From positions 1-64,000 of the forward strand of contig JANWXD010000004.1 in the NCBI GenBank assembly GCA_025055455.1: a DNA stretch of 64,000 nt. The letters run 5' to 3'. Below the pieces are notes generated by a model. That model was not told where the DNA came from, made no database searches, and saw only the letters and a list, made by a program, of their open reading frames with translations. Position 1 is the first letter of the stretch. Each line of letters opens with the position of its first letter. Positions 7,034 through 15,891 of the stretch are shown in pieces. Source of the stretch: Bryobacteraceae bacterium (GTDB lineage: Bacteria; Acidobacteriota; Terriglobia; Bryobacterales; Bryobacteraceae). The translations under genes were made by a program, and so were the position numbers.

Positions 7034-8350
7034 TTAAGCCTTGATGTCGTCCTTTGCAAAATCCCACTCGACCATCCGCCGCTGCTTGGCCGCGAGGTTG
7101 ATCATATGGGCACAGGCCGCCGCGTGGTGGCCCGCCACGGCATCCTGCCAGTAAGGTCTCCGGGTGCGGATGGATTCCAGGAAATGCCCCAAGTGAGACA
7201 CGGTGGGATCCCAGCCTCGCGCGCGATATTGCTCTACCCCCGGCACCAACTTCGGCCTCCAGGTGTTGGGTAGCTCGGCGGCTTGAACTTTCGGATCCCG
7301 GAAGTAGGCTTCCTCGAGGGCCCGGGGCCAGCTCTCGACGATCCACCGGTTGTCTTCGACGACCTGTTCCGGATAGAACGTCAATCCATCCCAGCCGATG
7401 GTGAGACTTCCCTCGGTGCCGAGAATCTGGAAACTGCCCTCGGCTGAGATCTGGTTGTTGAAAGTCGAGCTGAGGTTGACCACGAAGCCTTCCGGATACT
7501 CCAGGATGGCGTTGAGGGTGTCGGGGACCTCGCGACCGTCCTTCCATCGGTAGAGCTGGCCCATGGCGACGGCTTTGGCGGCCATCTTCGCGTCCATGAG
7601 GAAGTGGATGGTCGTGCAAAGGTGCACGAACAGGTCCGTGGCGATGCCGCCGGAGTATTCCTCGTAGCAGCGCCAACGGAAGAAGCGTTCCAAGCTGAAG
7701 GGTCGCTTTGGGGCCGGGCCCAGAAACATCTCCCAATCGACCGTTTCCGGCGAGGCGTCCGGCGGGATCGGATAGACCCACGCTCCCGAAGCCGTGTTGC
7801 GGTTGTAGGCGGCCCGGATGAGCGTGATCTGTCCCAGTTTGCCCTGGCGGATCATCTCCTTGGCTTTCCGCTGGATCTCGCCGCTCATGCCCTGGCTGCC
7901 CACCTGAACCATTCGCCCGGTGGCTCGCGCTGCCTGAACGATCTCGACGCCTTCCGAGGATCGGAAGGTCATCGGCTTTTCGCAGTAGACATCCTTTCCC
8001 GCGGCAACGGCATCCAGAATCATGCGATGGTGCCAGTGATCCGGGGTCGCAATGACCACGGCGTCAATAGACTTGTCGGCGAGCAAGTCCTTGTAGTGCC
8101 GGTACGGTTTCGCGCGGCCTTTGGTGCGCTCGACGGCACGCTCCACGCGGCCTTTGTAGGCGTCGACGACTCCCACGATTTCCACGCCGTCGTGCCGGAG
8201 CAGCGCTTCGATCAGCTCGTGGGCGCGGGCCCCGGCGCCGATAAAACCGAACTGGATCCGGTCATTGGCGGCAAACCCTTTGGAGGAGCGCGGCGCGGCT
8301 GCGGCGAGCGCGGCGCTGCCCTGGAGGAAACGACGGCGGCTGAGATCCAT
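7034..8350 (-). CDS. Tat-exported Gfo/Idh/MocA family oxidoreductase
   Basis: The 438-residue protein begins MDLSRRRFLQGSAALAAAAP, a twin-arginine signal peptide, so the enzyme is folded with its cofactor before export. A Rossmann domain follows (FGFIGAGARAHE), then ATPDHWHHRMILDA and YCEKPMTF with the conserved Lys-Pro, and the C-terminal alpha/beta domain typical of NAD(P)-dependent sugar dehydrogenases. The start at 8350 is supported by AGGAGGC 8 nt upstream; an open frame extends 21 codons further but would spoil the signal peptide. Such exported oxidoreductases are abundant in Solibacter and Planctomycetes; substrates are mostly unknown. A second intact copy lies at 58.3 kb and a deleted copy at 39.7 kb. 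Confidence 0.9.
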   Translation of the reverse strand: MDLSRRRFLQGSAALAAAAPRSSKGFAANDRIQFGFIGAGARAHELIEALLRHDGVEIVGVVDAYKGRVERAVERTKGRAKPYRHYKDLLADKSIDAVVIATPDHWHHRMILDAVAAGKDVYCEKPMTFRSSEGVEIVQAARATGRMVQVGSQGMSGEIQRKAKEMIRQGKLGQITLIRAAYNRNTASGAWVYPIPPDASPETVDWEMFLGPAPKRPFSLERFFRWRCYEEYSGGIATDLFVHLCTTIHFLMDAKMAAKAVAMGQLYRWKDGREVPDTLNAILEYPEGFVVNLSSTFNNQISAEGSFQILGTEGSLTIGWDGLTFYPEQVVEDNRWIVESWPRALEEAYFRDPKVQAAELPNTWRPKLVPGVEQYRARGWDPTVSHLGHFLESIRTRRPYWQDAVAGHHAAACAHMINLAAKQRRMVEWDFAKDDIKA

Positions 8351-8375
8351 ACAGGTGCCTCCTGTTGCTCCCCCA

Positions 8376-9758
8376 TTATAGTTCGGGCTTTCGGCTGTGA
8401 AAGTCGGTAGCATCCTCGAGCGCCGCTGCCACGCGGAGCAGGAACGCTTCCTCGAAGGGGCGGCCGATGATGTGCAAACCGAGAGGCAGTCCCTCGCGGT
8501 TGAAGCCGCAGGGCAACGACAGCGCCGGCAGTCCCAGCACGTTCACGGCCCGCACCAGACGCGTGGAGGCCAGCCGGACGTCCTCGCTGGCGCCGTCAAA
8601 TTCGAGGGTGTTCTGGCCGATTCGGGGCGCGGCGGTGGGCGTGGTCGGGGTGAACAGGCAGTCGGCATGCCGCCACACCGCTCGAAACTCGGCTTGCATA
8701 AGCCGGCGCAGTCGCTGCGCGTTGATGTAATCGGTGGCCGCAAGCAGTCGGCCCTGGTCCAACAAGGCGAGCACATCGGGGCCGAACTCGCTCCGGCGGT
8801 TCAGGTAAGGCTCCAGCAGGGCCGCGGCTTCCGCCTGGACAATGATCCGGCCGACGGTGTTGATGGCGGCGATATCGGGAACCCGAACCGGGAGCACGCG
8901 CGCCCCGAGCGACTCCGCCAGGCTGGCCATGCGGCGAACGGCGGCGCTTGCTTCCGGATCCACGCGCTCGAAGTAAAAATTCTCCGGGAGCCCGATCCGC
9001 ACCTCCCGAAGGGAGACGCTTTCGGACGGCAGATAGGAGTCTACGGGCCGGCGGCTGGAGGTGTCATCGCGAGGGTCGTGGCCGGCGATGGCGGTCAAAC
9101 CGATCGCGGCGTCCCGCACGGTGCGCGTCAAAGGTCCCATGTGGTCCAGCGTGAAGTCGAGGGGCATGACCCCGTAGCGGCTGACCCGGCCGAACGTGGG
9201 CTTCAATCCCACCACGCCGCAAAAGGCGCCCGGGATGCGGATGGAGCCACCGGTGTCGCTCCCCATGGCCAGGAACACCATTCCGGCGGCGACGGCGGCG
9301 CCGGAGCCGCCGCTCGAGCCGCCCGGGGTCCGCTCCGGATCCCACGGGTTTCGCACCACGCCAAAATGCGGATTGGCGGACGTGATGCCGAAGGCCAGCT
9401 CGTGCAGGTTGGTCTTGCCGACGAGCACGGCGCCGGCCGCCTGGAGGCGCTCGACCACCGCCGCGTCGCGGTCCGGCACGTGCTGGGCAAATATCTTCGA
9501 CCCGCAGGTGGTGCGGATGCCTTTGGTGCAAAAATTATCCTTGACCGCCACCGGGATGCCGTGCAAGGGGCCGCGGTCGTGGCCTCGCGCCAGCTCCTCG
9601 TCCCGTGCCCGGGCCTGCTGCAAGGCCTGTTCCTCGAGCACGGTGATGAAGGCGTTGAGGTGCGTCAGCTTGCGGATGCGGTCCAGCGCGGCGCGCGTGA
9701 GTTCGACTGCCGAAACACGGCCTGCCCGGAGGGAGACGGCGGCTTCTGGAATGGTCAC
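8376..9758 (-). CDS. Amidase (amidase signature family), AtzE/GatA-like
   Basis: The 460-residue protein has the complete amidase signature: catalytic Lys in GIPVAVKDNF, cis-Ser in TPGGSSGGSGAAVAAG and nucleophile Ser in MGSDTGGSIRIP. It hydrolyses an amide C-N bond; the substrate is not evident. The GTG start sits in a GTGA overlap with the stop of a small upstream gene encoding a GatC/AtzG-like protein, and a CGAGGAG site precedes it. No gatB is present, so this is not the tRNA amidotransferase; the AtzE-AtzG pairing of the cyanuric-acid pathway and its relatives is a closer analogue. The function is inferred no further than amidase. Confidence 0.88.
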   Translation of the reverse strand: MTIPEAAVSLRAGRVSAVELTRAALDRIRKLTHLNAFITVLEEQALQQARARDEELARGHDRGPLHGIPVAVKDNFCTKGIRTTCGSKIFAQHVPDRDAAVVERLQAAGAVLVGKTNLHELAFGITSANPHFGVVRNPWDPERTPGGSSGGSGAAVAAGMVFLAMGSDTGGSIRIPGAFCGVVGLKPTFGRVSRYGVMPLDFTLDHMGPLTRTVRDAAIGLTAIAGHDPRDDTSSRRPVDSYLPSESVSLREVRIGLPENFYFERVDPEASAAVRRMASLAESLGARVLPVRVPDIAAINTVGRIIVQAEAAALLEPYLNRRSEFGPDVLALLDQGRLLAATDYINAQRLRRLMQAEFRAVWRHADCLFTPTTPTAAPRIGQNTLEFDGASEDVRLASTRLVRAVNVLGLPALSLPCGFNREGLPLGLHIIGRPFEEAFLLRVAAALEDATDFHSRKPEL

Positions 9759-9952
9759 GGGAGCTCCTCGTCGTCGCATCGGAAGGTCACGGCCGGCTCC
9801 GTCTCCAGGGGTAAAGCCGGCACGAGGGGGCGGAAGGCGTCCTCGAGTGCGTCGAGTACGGGAGCGATGCGCTCCAGATCCCCCTCGGGAACGTCCAGCC
9901 GCATCCCCTCAGCAATTCGCCTCCAATCCTTGCGGGTGACGCCGTGAGACAT
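9755..9952 (-). CDS. AtzG-like (DUF4089) small amidase partner
   Basis: A 65-residue acidic helical protein, MSHGVTRKDWRRIAEGM at the start and LPLETEPAVTFRCDD near the end. The C-terminal Leu-Pro-Leu-x-x-Glu-Pro-Ala-x-x-Phe-Arg pattern matches the AtzG/GatC-like family, whose members wrap around an amidase and stabilise it. Its stop overlaps the amidase GTG by 4 nt (9755-9758), which is strong evidence for stoichiometric expression. It is divergent from the acyl-CoA dehydrogenase 69 nt away. A much longer antisense frame runs upstream of the ATG, but only this part is a credible gene. Confidence 0.72.
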   Translation of the reverse strand: MSHGVTRKDWRRIAEGMRLDVPEGDLERIAPVLDALEDAFRPLVPALPLETEPAVTFRCDDEELP

Positions 9953-10021
9953 CGAGGCGTATTGTACAATCCGGTTCCGCTTCGGCGCTCCGGCCGGCGT
10001 TAGACTGTTAGCATCGAGTTT

Positions 10022-11224
10022 ATGTCCGCCGCGTTGGAATCCGCTCTGGCCCGCCCCCTCACTCAGCTCAGCGAAGAGGAGAGGATGTTTCAAGCCTCGG
10101 TCCGCCAGTTCGCTCGCGAACAGATCGCTCCTCACGTGCGCCGCATGGATGAAGAAGGAGCGATGCGCGGTGAGCTGATCCGGCAATTCTTCGAGCTGGG
10201 TTTGATGGGCATCGAAATCCCGGAGGAGTACGGCGGCCAGGGCGGGAGCTTTTTCCAGGCGGTGCTGGCCGTCGAAGAGATCGCCGCCGTGGATCCGGCG
10301 GCGGCCGTCGTGGTGGACGTGCAAAACACCCTGGTCAACAATGCTCTGCTTCGCTGGGGCAGCGAGGAGCAGAAACGGCGCTACCTGCCGCGCCTGGCGC
10401 GCGACACGGTGGGGGCGTACGCGCTCTCGGAGGCAGGGGCTGGTTCCGACGCCTTCGCCCTGGCCACGCGCGCCGTCGAGGAAGATGACGGCTACCTGCT
10501 GACTGGCCGGAAACTGTGGATCACCAATGCGAGCGAAGCCGGGCTGTTCGTGTTGTTCGCCAACGCCAATCCGGAGGCGGGCTACCGCGGGATTACCTGT
10601 TTCCTCGTGGAGCGTGACTTTCCGGGCTTGCAGGTCGGCAAGAAAGAGGACAAACTGGGGATTCGCGCCTCCTCCACCTGCGAGCTGATTCTGGAGAATT
10701 GCCGGGTGCCGAAGGAAAATGTCATGGGCGAGGTGGGCAAAGGCTACAAGATTGCCATCGAGACACTCAACGAGGGTCGCATCGCCATTGCGGCGCAGAT
10801 GACGGGGCTGGCGCGTGCGGCGCTGGAACACGCGGTCTCCTACGCCCGGCAGCGGAAGCAGTTCGGCCGGCCAATCGCGGAGTTCCAGGCGGTGCAGTTC
10901 GATCTGGCGCGAATGGCGGTGGAGGTGGAGGCCGCACGTCTGCTGACGTACAACGCCGCCCGGCTGCGGGACGCGGGCCTGCCCTTCGTCACGGAGGCTG
11001 CCATGGCCAAGTACTACAGCTCGGAGATCGCCGAACAGGTGGCCTCCAAGGCGGTCGAGATCTTCGGCGGCGTCGGGTTCACCAAAGATTACCCAGTCGA
11101 GAAGCTGTACCGGGACGCGAAGATCGGGCGGATCTACGAAGGCACCAGCAACATGCAACTGGCGACGATCGCCCGGCAGATTCTTGGGAAACCGGTAGGA
11201 TCGGGCGAGCATCTGAAACGCTGA
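10022..11224 (+). CDS. Acyl-CoA dehydrogenase
   Basis: The 400-residue FAD enzyme oxidises an acyl-CoA to the 2-enoyl-CoA. Family landmarks include IEIPEEYGGQGG, the FAD/acyl contact segment AYALSEAGAGSDA, LWITNASEAG, the ETF-facing ARQRKQFGRPIAEFQ, and YEGTSNMQLATIARQIL with catalytic base E373. The placement of Glu in YEGTS is that of short- and medium-chain enzymes; substrate range cannot be read. It is followed after 7 nt by a secreted protein gene, probably in the same transcript though functionally unrelated. Confidence 0.93.
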   Translation: MSAALESALARPLTQLSEEERMFQASVRQFAREQIAPHVRRMDEEGAMRGELIRQFFELGLMGIEIPEEYGGQGGSFFQAVLAVEEIAAVDPAAAVVVDVQNTLVNNALLRWGSEEQKRRYLPRLARDTVGAYALSEAGAGSDAFALATRAVEEDDGYLLTGRKLWITNASEAGLFVLFANANPEAGYRGITCFLVERDFPGLQVGKKEDKLGIRASSTCELILENCRVPKENVMGEVGKGYKIAIETLNEGRIAIAAQMTGLARAALEHAVSYARQRKQFGRPIAEFQAVQFDLARMAVEVEAARLLTYNAARLRDAGLPFVTEAAMAKYYSSEIAEQVASKAVEIFGGVGFTKDYPVEKLYRDAKIGRIYEGTSNMQLATIARQILGKPVGSGEHLKR

Positions 11225-11231
11225 GGGGAGA

Positions 11232-12011
11232 ATGATGTATCGCTGGCTGCTGGCGTTAGCGCTTGTTACGGTGGCCGGGGCGAGCGACGGCGCCCAGGCC
11301 GACCTGAGCGAAGCCGAGATTCAGGCCATCATCGAGAAGTTTGCGGCCAAGGAGGCCGAGTTCGCTCGTGCGCGGGAGAACTACACGTACCGGCAAACGT
11401 TCCGGCTTCAGGAGCTTTCCGAGACAGGTCGGGTGATCGGCAAGCACGAAATGATTACCGACGTCATCTTTTCGCCCGAGGGCAAGCGCACCGAACGGGT
11501 GGTCTACGCCCCGGTGTCGACCCTGAAGAATTTACTGCTGACGCCCGAAGACGAACAAGATCTTCGGAACGTGCAGCCGTTTGTGCTAACCACGAGCGAG
11601 TTGCCCAAGTATCACATTCGGTACCTTGGCCGGCAGAAAGTGGATGAGATTTCCTGCTATGTCTTCGCGGTCAAGCCCAAGAAGCTCGAGCCCGGGCAAC
11701 GGTACTTTCAGGGACAGATTTGGGTGGATGACCGGGACCTTCAGATCGTGAAGACGTATGGGCGCGGCGTGGGACTGCTCAAGAAGAACTCGGACAATCA
11801 ATTCCCGAAATTCGAGACCTACCGAGAGCAAATCGACGGCAAGTACTGGTTTCCGACCTACACACGGGCCGACGACGTGCTCGTCTTCGAATCCGGGCTG
11901 CGGCAACCCATTCGCATGATCGTCCGCTACGAAGATTACAAGCAGTTCAAAGCCGAAGCGGAGGTCAAGTACGGAGAGCCGGTGGAGCCGAAGGCTTCTC
12001 CGAAGGACTGA
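11232..12011 (+). CDS. Secreted LolA-like protein of unknown function
   Basis: A 259-residue protein with a signal peptide (MMYRWLLALALVTVAGASDG) and a mature part of beta strands that reads like the LolA/outer-membrane lipoprotein-sorting fold: the strands around YTYRQTFRLQEL, DVIFSPEGKRTERVVY, ISCYVFAVKPKKL, GQIWVDDRDLQIVK and YWFPTYTRAD. The YVFxVxPK...VWVDxxDxxIVK pattern recurs in acidobacterial exported proteins. Only one Cys is present in the mature domain. Ligand and role are unknown; lipid or lipoprotein binding is a guess from the fold. It follows the acyl-CoA dehydrogenase by 7 nt, with a weak GGGGAGA site overlapping the gap. Confidence 0.7.
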   Translation: MMYRWLLALALVTVAGASDGAQADLSEAEIQAIIEKFAAKEAEFARARENYTYRQTFRLQELSETGRVIGKHEMITDVIFSPEGKRTERVVYAPVSTLKNLLLTPEDEQDLRNVQPFVLTTSELPKYHIRYLGRQKVDEISCYVFAVKPKKLEPGQRYFQGQIWVDDRDLQIVKTYGRGVGLLKKNSDNQFPKFETYREQIDGKYWFPTYTRADDVLVFESGLRQPIRMIVRYEDYKQFKAEAEVKYGEPVEPKASPKD

Positions 12012-12133
12012 AGGCCGGCCCGCTCTCCCTCAAGCTCCGGATTTTCCCCGTTCGACCGGAAAAAGGCGCAACCAACCGCTAAGCGCTTCGCAAACCCTGC
12101 GTTGGCGTGCTCTAATGGGAAACTGCCCGTCTG

Positions 12134-13174
12134 ATGTCTCCCAGGGATCTTCTGTGGCGCCGGCGCTGGAAAGCAGTCCACCGGCGGTACCGTGAGTTGC
12201 GCATGATCGCCCGCGGTTTGGTTTCTACCGACCGTGCGATTCTGGCTCACCTGATCCCGATTCGACGGTGCAACCTGTCGTGCGCCTACTGCAACGAATA
12301 TGACGACTCTTCGCCGCCCGTGCCAACGGGGACGCTGCTGCGCCGGGTGGATTTGCTGCGCGGGCTGGGCGTGGAAATCGTCACCATCAGCGGAGGCGAG
12401 CCGCTGCTGCACCCGGAGTTGGACGAAATCATCCGGCATGTGCGCCGGCGGGGCATGATCGCCGGCCTGATCACCAACGGGTTCCTGCTGACGGCCGAGC
12501 GCATTCAGCGGCTCAACCACGCCGGTCTCGATCACTTGCAAATCAGCATCGACAACGTGGTCCCCGACGAGGTGTCCAAGAAAAGCCTGAAGACACTCGA
12601 CAAGAAACTTCAGTTGCTGGCGCAATACGCGGAGTTTCACGTGAACATCAATTCCGTGGTCGGAAGCGGCATCCGAAATCCGGCTGATGCCTTGGTCATC
12701 GGGCGGCGCGCCGTTGAACTGGGCTTCACCTCGACGGTCGGGATTATTCACGACGGCTCGGGACAATTACGCCCGCTGAGTCCGGAGGAACGGCGCGTCT
12801 ACCTGGAGATGAAAAAACTGGAGAAGCGCAGTTATGCCCAGATTAACTATTTCCAGGACGACATTGCTCATGGCCGTCCCAGCCGCTGGCGGTGCCGCGC
12901 CGGAGCGCGCTATCTCTACATCTGCGAAGACGGACTGGTACACTATTGCTCCCAACAACGAGGATATCCTGCGAAGCCATTAGAGGAGTACACGGTCGAA
13001 GACATCCGGCGGGAGTTCCGGACGAAGAAAAGCTGCGCGCCCTTCTGCACGGTATCCTGTGTGCATCAGATCTCCTACCTGGACTTCTGGCGCGCTCCCC
13101 AAACCGAGCGTCCACGTGTGGCCGTTCCCGCGAACCCCGCTCCGCTTGTCCGCATCCAAACCGGGTCTCACTGA
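12134..13174 (+). CDS. Radical SAM protein with SPASM-like auxiliary Cys cluster
   Basis: The 346-residue protein carries the radical SAM 4Fe-4S motif C46xxxC50xxC53 in [14 protein letters not shown], the GGEP motif ([12 protein letters not shown], 85-96) and the SAM-binding strand HLQISID. The C-terminal part has six further Cys: C254, C264, C272, C301, C305 and C309, spaced like a SPASM/twitch region that would bind an extra cluster. Such enzymes often modify peptides or sugars or process heme-like molecules. No precursor peptide is adjacent; the next gene, convergent and overlapping by 7 nt, is a PEP-CTERM protein. The N-terminus is basic ([12 protein letters not shown]), perhaps membrane-associating. 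Substrate unknown. Confidence 0.88.
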   Translation: MSPRDLLWRRRWKAVHRRYRELRMIARGLVSTDRAILAHLIPIRRCNLSCAYCNEYDDSSPPVPTGTLLRRVDLLRGLGVEIVTISGGEPLLHPELDEIIRHVRRRGMIAGLITNGFLLTAERIQRLNHAGLDHLQISIDNVVPDEVSKKSLKTLDKKLQLLAQYAEFHVNINSVVGSGIRNPADALVIGRRAVELGFTSTVGIIHDGSGQLRPLSPEERRVYLEMKKLEKRSYAQINYFQDDIAHGRPSRWRCRAGARYLYICEDGLVHYCSQQRGYPAKPLEEYTVEDIRREFRTKKSCAPFCTVSCVHQISYLDFWRAPQTERPRVAVPANPAPLVRIQTGSH

Positions 13175-13830
13175 AGATCGAATTTGGCGGCGCGCCTGCG
13201 CAAAGCGCGGCTGAGCAGCAGCAGACCTCCGCCCGTGAGCAGCAGCGAGGTCGGCTCCGGCGTCGCAACGACCGGGCCGAATGTGAAATTGTCCAGGATA
13301 TGGCCGTCGGCGCCGTGGTCGATGAATTCCAGCCGGTGGACGGGGCCGGTGAAGCCGCTTAGGCTGTTGGCGAACTCTGGAAAGAGGTTGAGCGTTCCGA
13401 GATGCACGCCCGTTACGTCGTAGGCGTGCACGATCACCCGAGGCGATGGCGCCGCGTTCGTGTCCCACAGGTCGAAGGAGATGGTGGCGCCGTCCACATA
13501 GGCGGGCTGTGCCGGGTTGGACGGAGAGACAAAATACACTGTAAGCACCGCCGGGCTCCCAAAACAGGACGGCGCCAAGTAGTGGCAGGTGTTGATCATC
13601 AGATATTGGCCCGAGATGGTGGAGCCTGCCGGGGGCACAAAGGTGCCGCCGATGAGTGCTGTGCCTCCGGAAACGCTGAAGATCACGCCTTGCGACGCCA
13701 ATTGCGTGGAAAGCGGCGTCCAGAGAGTGAGGCTCGGCTCACTGAACGTGATCACCGTGGCCCACATTTGACCGCAAACAAACAAGAACCCTCCGATCAA
13801 TTTCAAGCGAATTTTCCTCGTTTTCCTCAT
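13168..13830 (-). CDS. PEP-CTERM sorting domain protein, paralog 1
   Basis: The 220-residue exported protein has a signal peptide (basic [10 protein letters not shown], then [14 protein letters not shown]) and a C-terminal tripartite sorting tail: TPEPTS (P191-E192-P193), a hydrophobic stretch [12 protein letters not shown], and RALRRRAAK. The mature domain is beta-rich, with [20 protein letters not shown] and the motif [14 protein letters not shown] shared with the paralog at 14.1 kb. The tail should be cut by the exosortase at 6.1-7.0 kb. I prefer ATG 13830; an in-frame GTG at 13851 would add seven residues. It overlaps the radical SAM gene by 7 nt tail to tail. Confidence 0.88.
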   Translation of the reverse strand: MRKTRKIRLKLIGGFLFVCGQMWATVITFSEPSLTLWTPLSTQLASQGVIFSVSGGTALIGGTFVPPAGSTISGQYLMINTCHYLAPSCFGSPAVLTVYFVSPSNPAQPAYVDGATISFDLWDTNAAPSPRVIVHAYDVTGVHLGTLNLFPEFANSLSGFTGPVHRLEFIDHGADGHILDNFTFGPVVATPEPTSLLLTGGGLLLLSRALRRRAAKFDLQ

Positions 13831-13851
13831 TTTCCCTTGATTTTGCTCCAC

Positions 13852-14133
13852 AGTTTGGATCGAACACGCCTTCTATCTTTACTGTACGGTTGCTCGTGAG
13901 CGCGGACAAGAACCGTTGGTCCTAGAACTCAGCGCCCTGGGTTCCTACGACGGAGCGAATCGGAAATCTTAGGCTCAACGCTGTCGGCAACAACCTGGGG
14001 CCGGCCGGCGCGGGTCAACGGGATGGCGGCAGTCGGAAAGAACTGAAAAGGAAGCCGCGCTGCCGAGGTGGGCATGTCGAGAGCGATCCGCCCCGCCGCT
14101 CGCCGCGCTGAGTGATGGCCTCGCCGGTGGGCC
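13852..14133. other. Intergenic region between the PEP-CTERM paralogs
   Basis: About 280 nt separate the two co-oriented PEP-CTERM genes. The part nearest 13850-13900 must hold the promoter or leader of paralog 1 unless it is transcribed from upstream. I see no coding frame with a credible start, no terminator hairpin and no repeat. Confidence 0.4.
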
Positions 14134-14799
14134 TCAGGAGCCTAATTTACGGGCACGGTTGTTCGAAGACGCCGCCCGACGCCGATAGCTCCCCGCCAGA
14201 ACCAAACCCGCTCCGACCAGAAGAAACGACGCCGGCTCCGGTACCGCAGTCAGGGCCCCGAAGCGGAAGTTGTCCACGACGTGTCCATCGGCGCCGTGGT
14301 CGACAAATACCAGGCGGTGGACGGGACCGGTGAATCCGGTCACGTTATTGACAAACTCCGAGAGCAAGTTCAGCGTGCCCAGATGCCCGCCCGCCACGTC
14401 GTAGGCGTGCACGATCACCCGCGGCAAGGGCGTGTCGTTCGTATCCCACAGGTCGAAGGAAATGGTCGAACCGTCCACGTAAGCTGGCAGAGTCGAATCC
14501 CAAGGGGCGACGAAGTAGACTGTCAAAACCGCGGGCGTTCCCGAACAGGTCTGCGCTAAGTAATGACACGTGTTAATCATTAAATACCGCCCCGAGACGG
14601 CCGAGCTTGCGGGTGGTACGAAAGGACCTCCGATCAGCGCTGCGCCTCCCGAGATGTTGAAAATCACGCCCAGCGAAGCCAGTTGGGTGCTAAGGGGATC
14701 GAGCAAATGCAAACCGGCTTCTTCGAACGTAATTACAGTCGCTGGCAGTGGCGGGATCCACAATATAGCCCCTAAGCACGCAACGATAACTAGGTACAT
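14134..14799 (-). CDS. PEP-CTERM sorting domain protein, paralog 2
   Basis: This 221-residue protein is a close paralog of the one at 13.2 kb. It shares TVITFx[34 protein letters not shown] with its two conserved Cys, [10 protein letters not shown] and the DHGADGH motif. The tail is VPEPAS (P187-E188-P189), FLLVGAGLVLAG and YRRRA, followed by an unusually long extension of about 13 residues after the Arg cluster. The signal peptide lacks positive charges (MYLVIVACLGAILWIPP), but an in-frame stop just upstream leaves no alternative start. The pair probably arose by tandem duplication. Surface display or polysaccharide-linked retention is expected from the sorting tail. Confidence 0.88.
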   Translation of the reverse strand: MYLVIVACLGAILWIPPLPATVITFEEAGLHLLDPLSTQLASLGVIFNISGGAALIGGPFVPPASSAVSGRYLMINTCHYLAQTCSGTPAVLTVYFVAPWDSTLPAYVDGSTISFDLWDTNDTPLPRVIVHAYDVAGGHLGTLNLLSEFVNNVTGFTGPVHRLVFVDHGADGHVVDNFRFGALTAVPEPASFLLVGAGLVLAGSYRRRAASSNNRARKLGS

Positions 14800-14924
14800 T
14801 ATCCCTCTTAAAGTTTACTCACAATGTCTGCCGGCAGGCAAGAGGTGTTTAACCGGATCGGCGAAAATACAAAAGCGCAGAGCAACCAAACGTACTGGTA
14901 CTATCGTCGCTTCGTTATAGGACC

Positions 14925-15888
14925 CTAGCCTTCCGCGCACTTGGGACTCGATCCACGGTAGGTGCGAACCAAGCCCTGCTCCGAGGCAATTTGCGGTTCC
15001 TTCAACACACGGCGCAGCAATGTGTTATCCGAGTTCCGATCCTGAACCCCCACCGGAGCCGGCACGTGGCGCTTTAAGATGGAAATGCCGGAGATTTGGG
15101 CGATCAGGTCGGCGAGTTGACTGATGGTCACGCGGCGGTCTTGGCCCAGGTTGACCGGGCCAGCAAAATCCGATCGGATGAGCCGGTGGAGACCCTCCAC
15201 GCAATCGTCGATATAGCAGAAGGCCCGCGTCTGCTCGCCGCCGCCCCGAATTTCCAGTTCCGGATTGCCTGTGAGCTTGGCCACGGCGATTTTGCAGCAC
15301 AGCGCCGTCGGCGCCTTTTCGCGGCCTCCCTCCGAGGTGCCATAGGGTCCGAAAATGTTGTGGAAGCCCACGATGGGGGTTTCAAGCCGTAGTCCTGGCG
15401 GTAGTGCAGACACAAACGCTCCGCGGTGAGCTTCTCCCACCCATAGGCGTCCTGCGGCTGGGCGGGATATGCGTCCTCCTCCTCGAGTGGGGTGACGTCA
15501 GGATCCCGTTGGCGATACTCCGGATAGACGCAGGCCGAAGAGGCGAACAGGTAGCGGCCCACCCCCTTAGCGCAAGCGGCCTCGACAGTGTGCAGGTTGA
15601 TCAAGGCATTGTTATGCAGGATCTGGGCGTAGTGACACCAGATGAACCCCATGCCCCCCATGTTGCGTGGCCAGAGCATACACTTCGTCCACACCCCGCG
15701 TGGCGGGCAAGCAGTTCTGCCAGCGATGCAGGTCGAGGAGTTGGAATTCATCGGCCACGGTCGGGCAAAATTCCGGGAATTTCAAATCCACGCCGGGGAC
15801 CCAGTAGCCGTGCTCTTTTGAGGTATCGGACCAAATGGTGGCCGATGAACCCGCCCGCTCCGGTGACCAGCACCCGAACCTGTGCCAT
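14925..15888 (-). pseudogene. GDP-mannose 3,5-epimerase-like NAD-dependent epimerase, multiply frameshifted
   Basis: Reading from 15888, the frame begins with a normal SDR start (MAQVRVLVTGAGGFIGHHL), then breaks at a T4 run at 15816-15819. The next frame carries YWVPGVDLKFPEF to DEVYALAT, broken near 15665-15672. The third carries NMGGMGF, the SSACVYPEY active-site segment and YGWEKL (the Tyr-x-x-x-Lys catalytic pair). It breaks near 15375-15385, where the fourth frame (ETPIVGFHNIFGPYG, RAFCYIDDCVEG, RNSDNTLL) takes over. A fourth break near the C-terminus (after VRTY) would restore WIESQV. The segments together cover a whole epimerase of about 320 residues, so the gene was once intact. It is the last gene of the polysaccharide operon, 3 nt after the UDP-sugar dehydrogenase. 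Confidence 0.85.
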
Positions 15889-15891
15889 CGT

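Noticed and set aside
9953-11212. Minus-strand frame upstream of the AtzG-like gene
   Set aside because: It is antisense to the acyl-CoA dehydrogenase; only the last 65 codons have family features and a start.
14925-15888. Programmed frameshifting of the epimerase gene
   Set aside because: Four separate breaks of differing direction, with no common slippery heptamer, fit decay or sequencing indels, not recoding.
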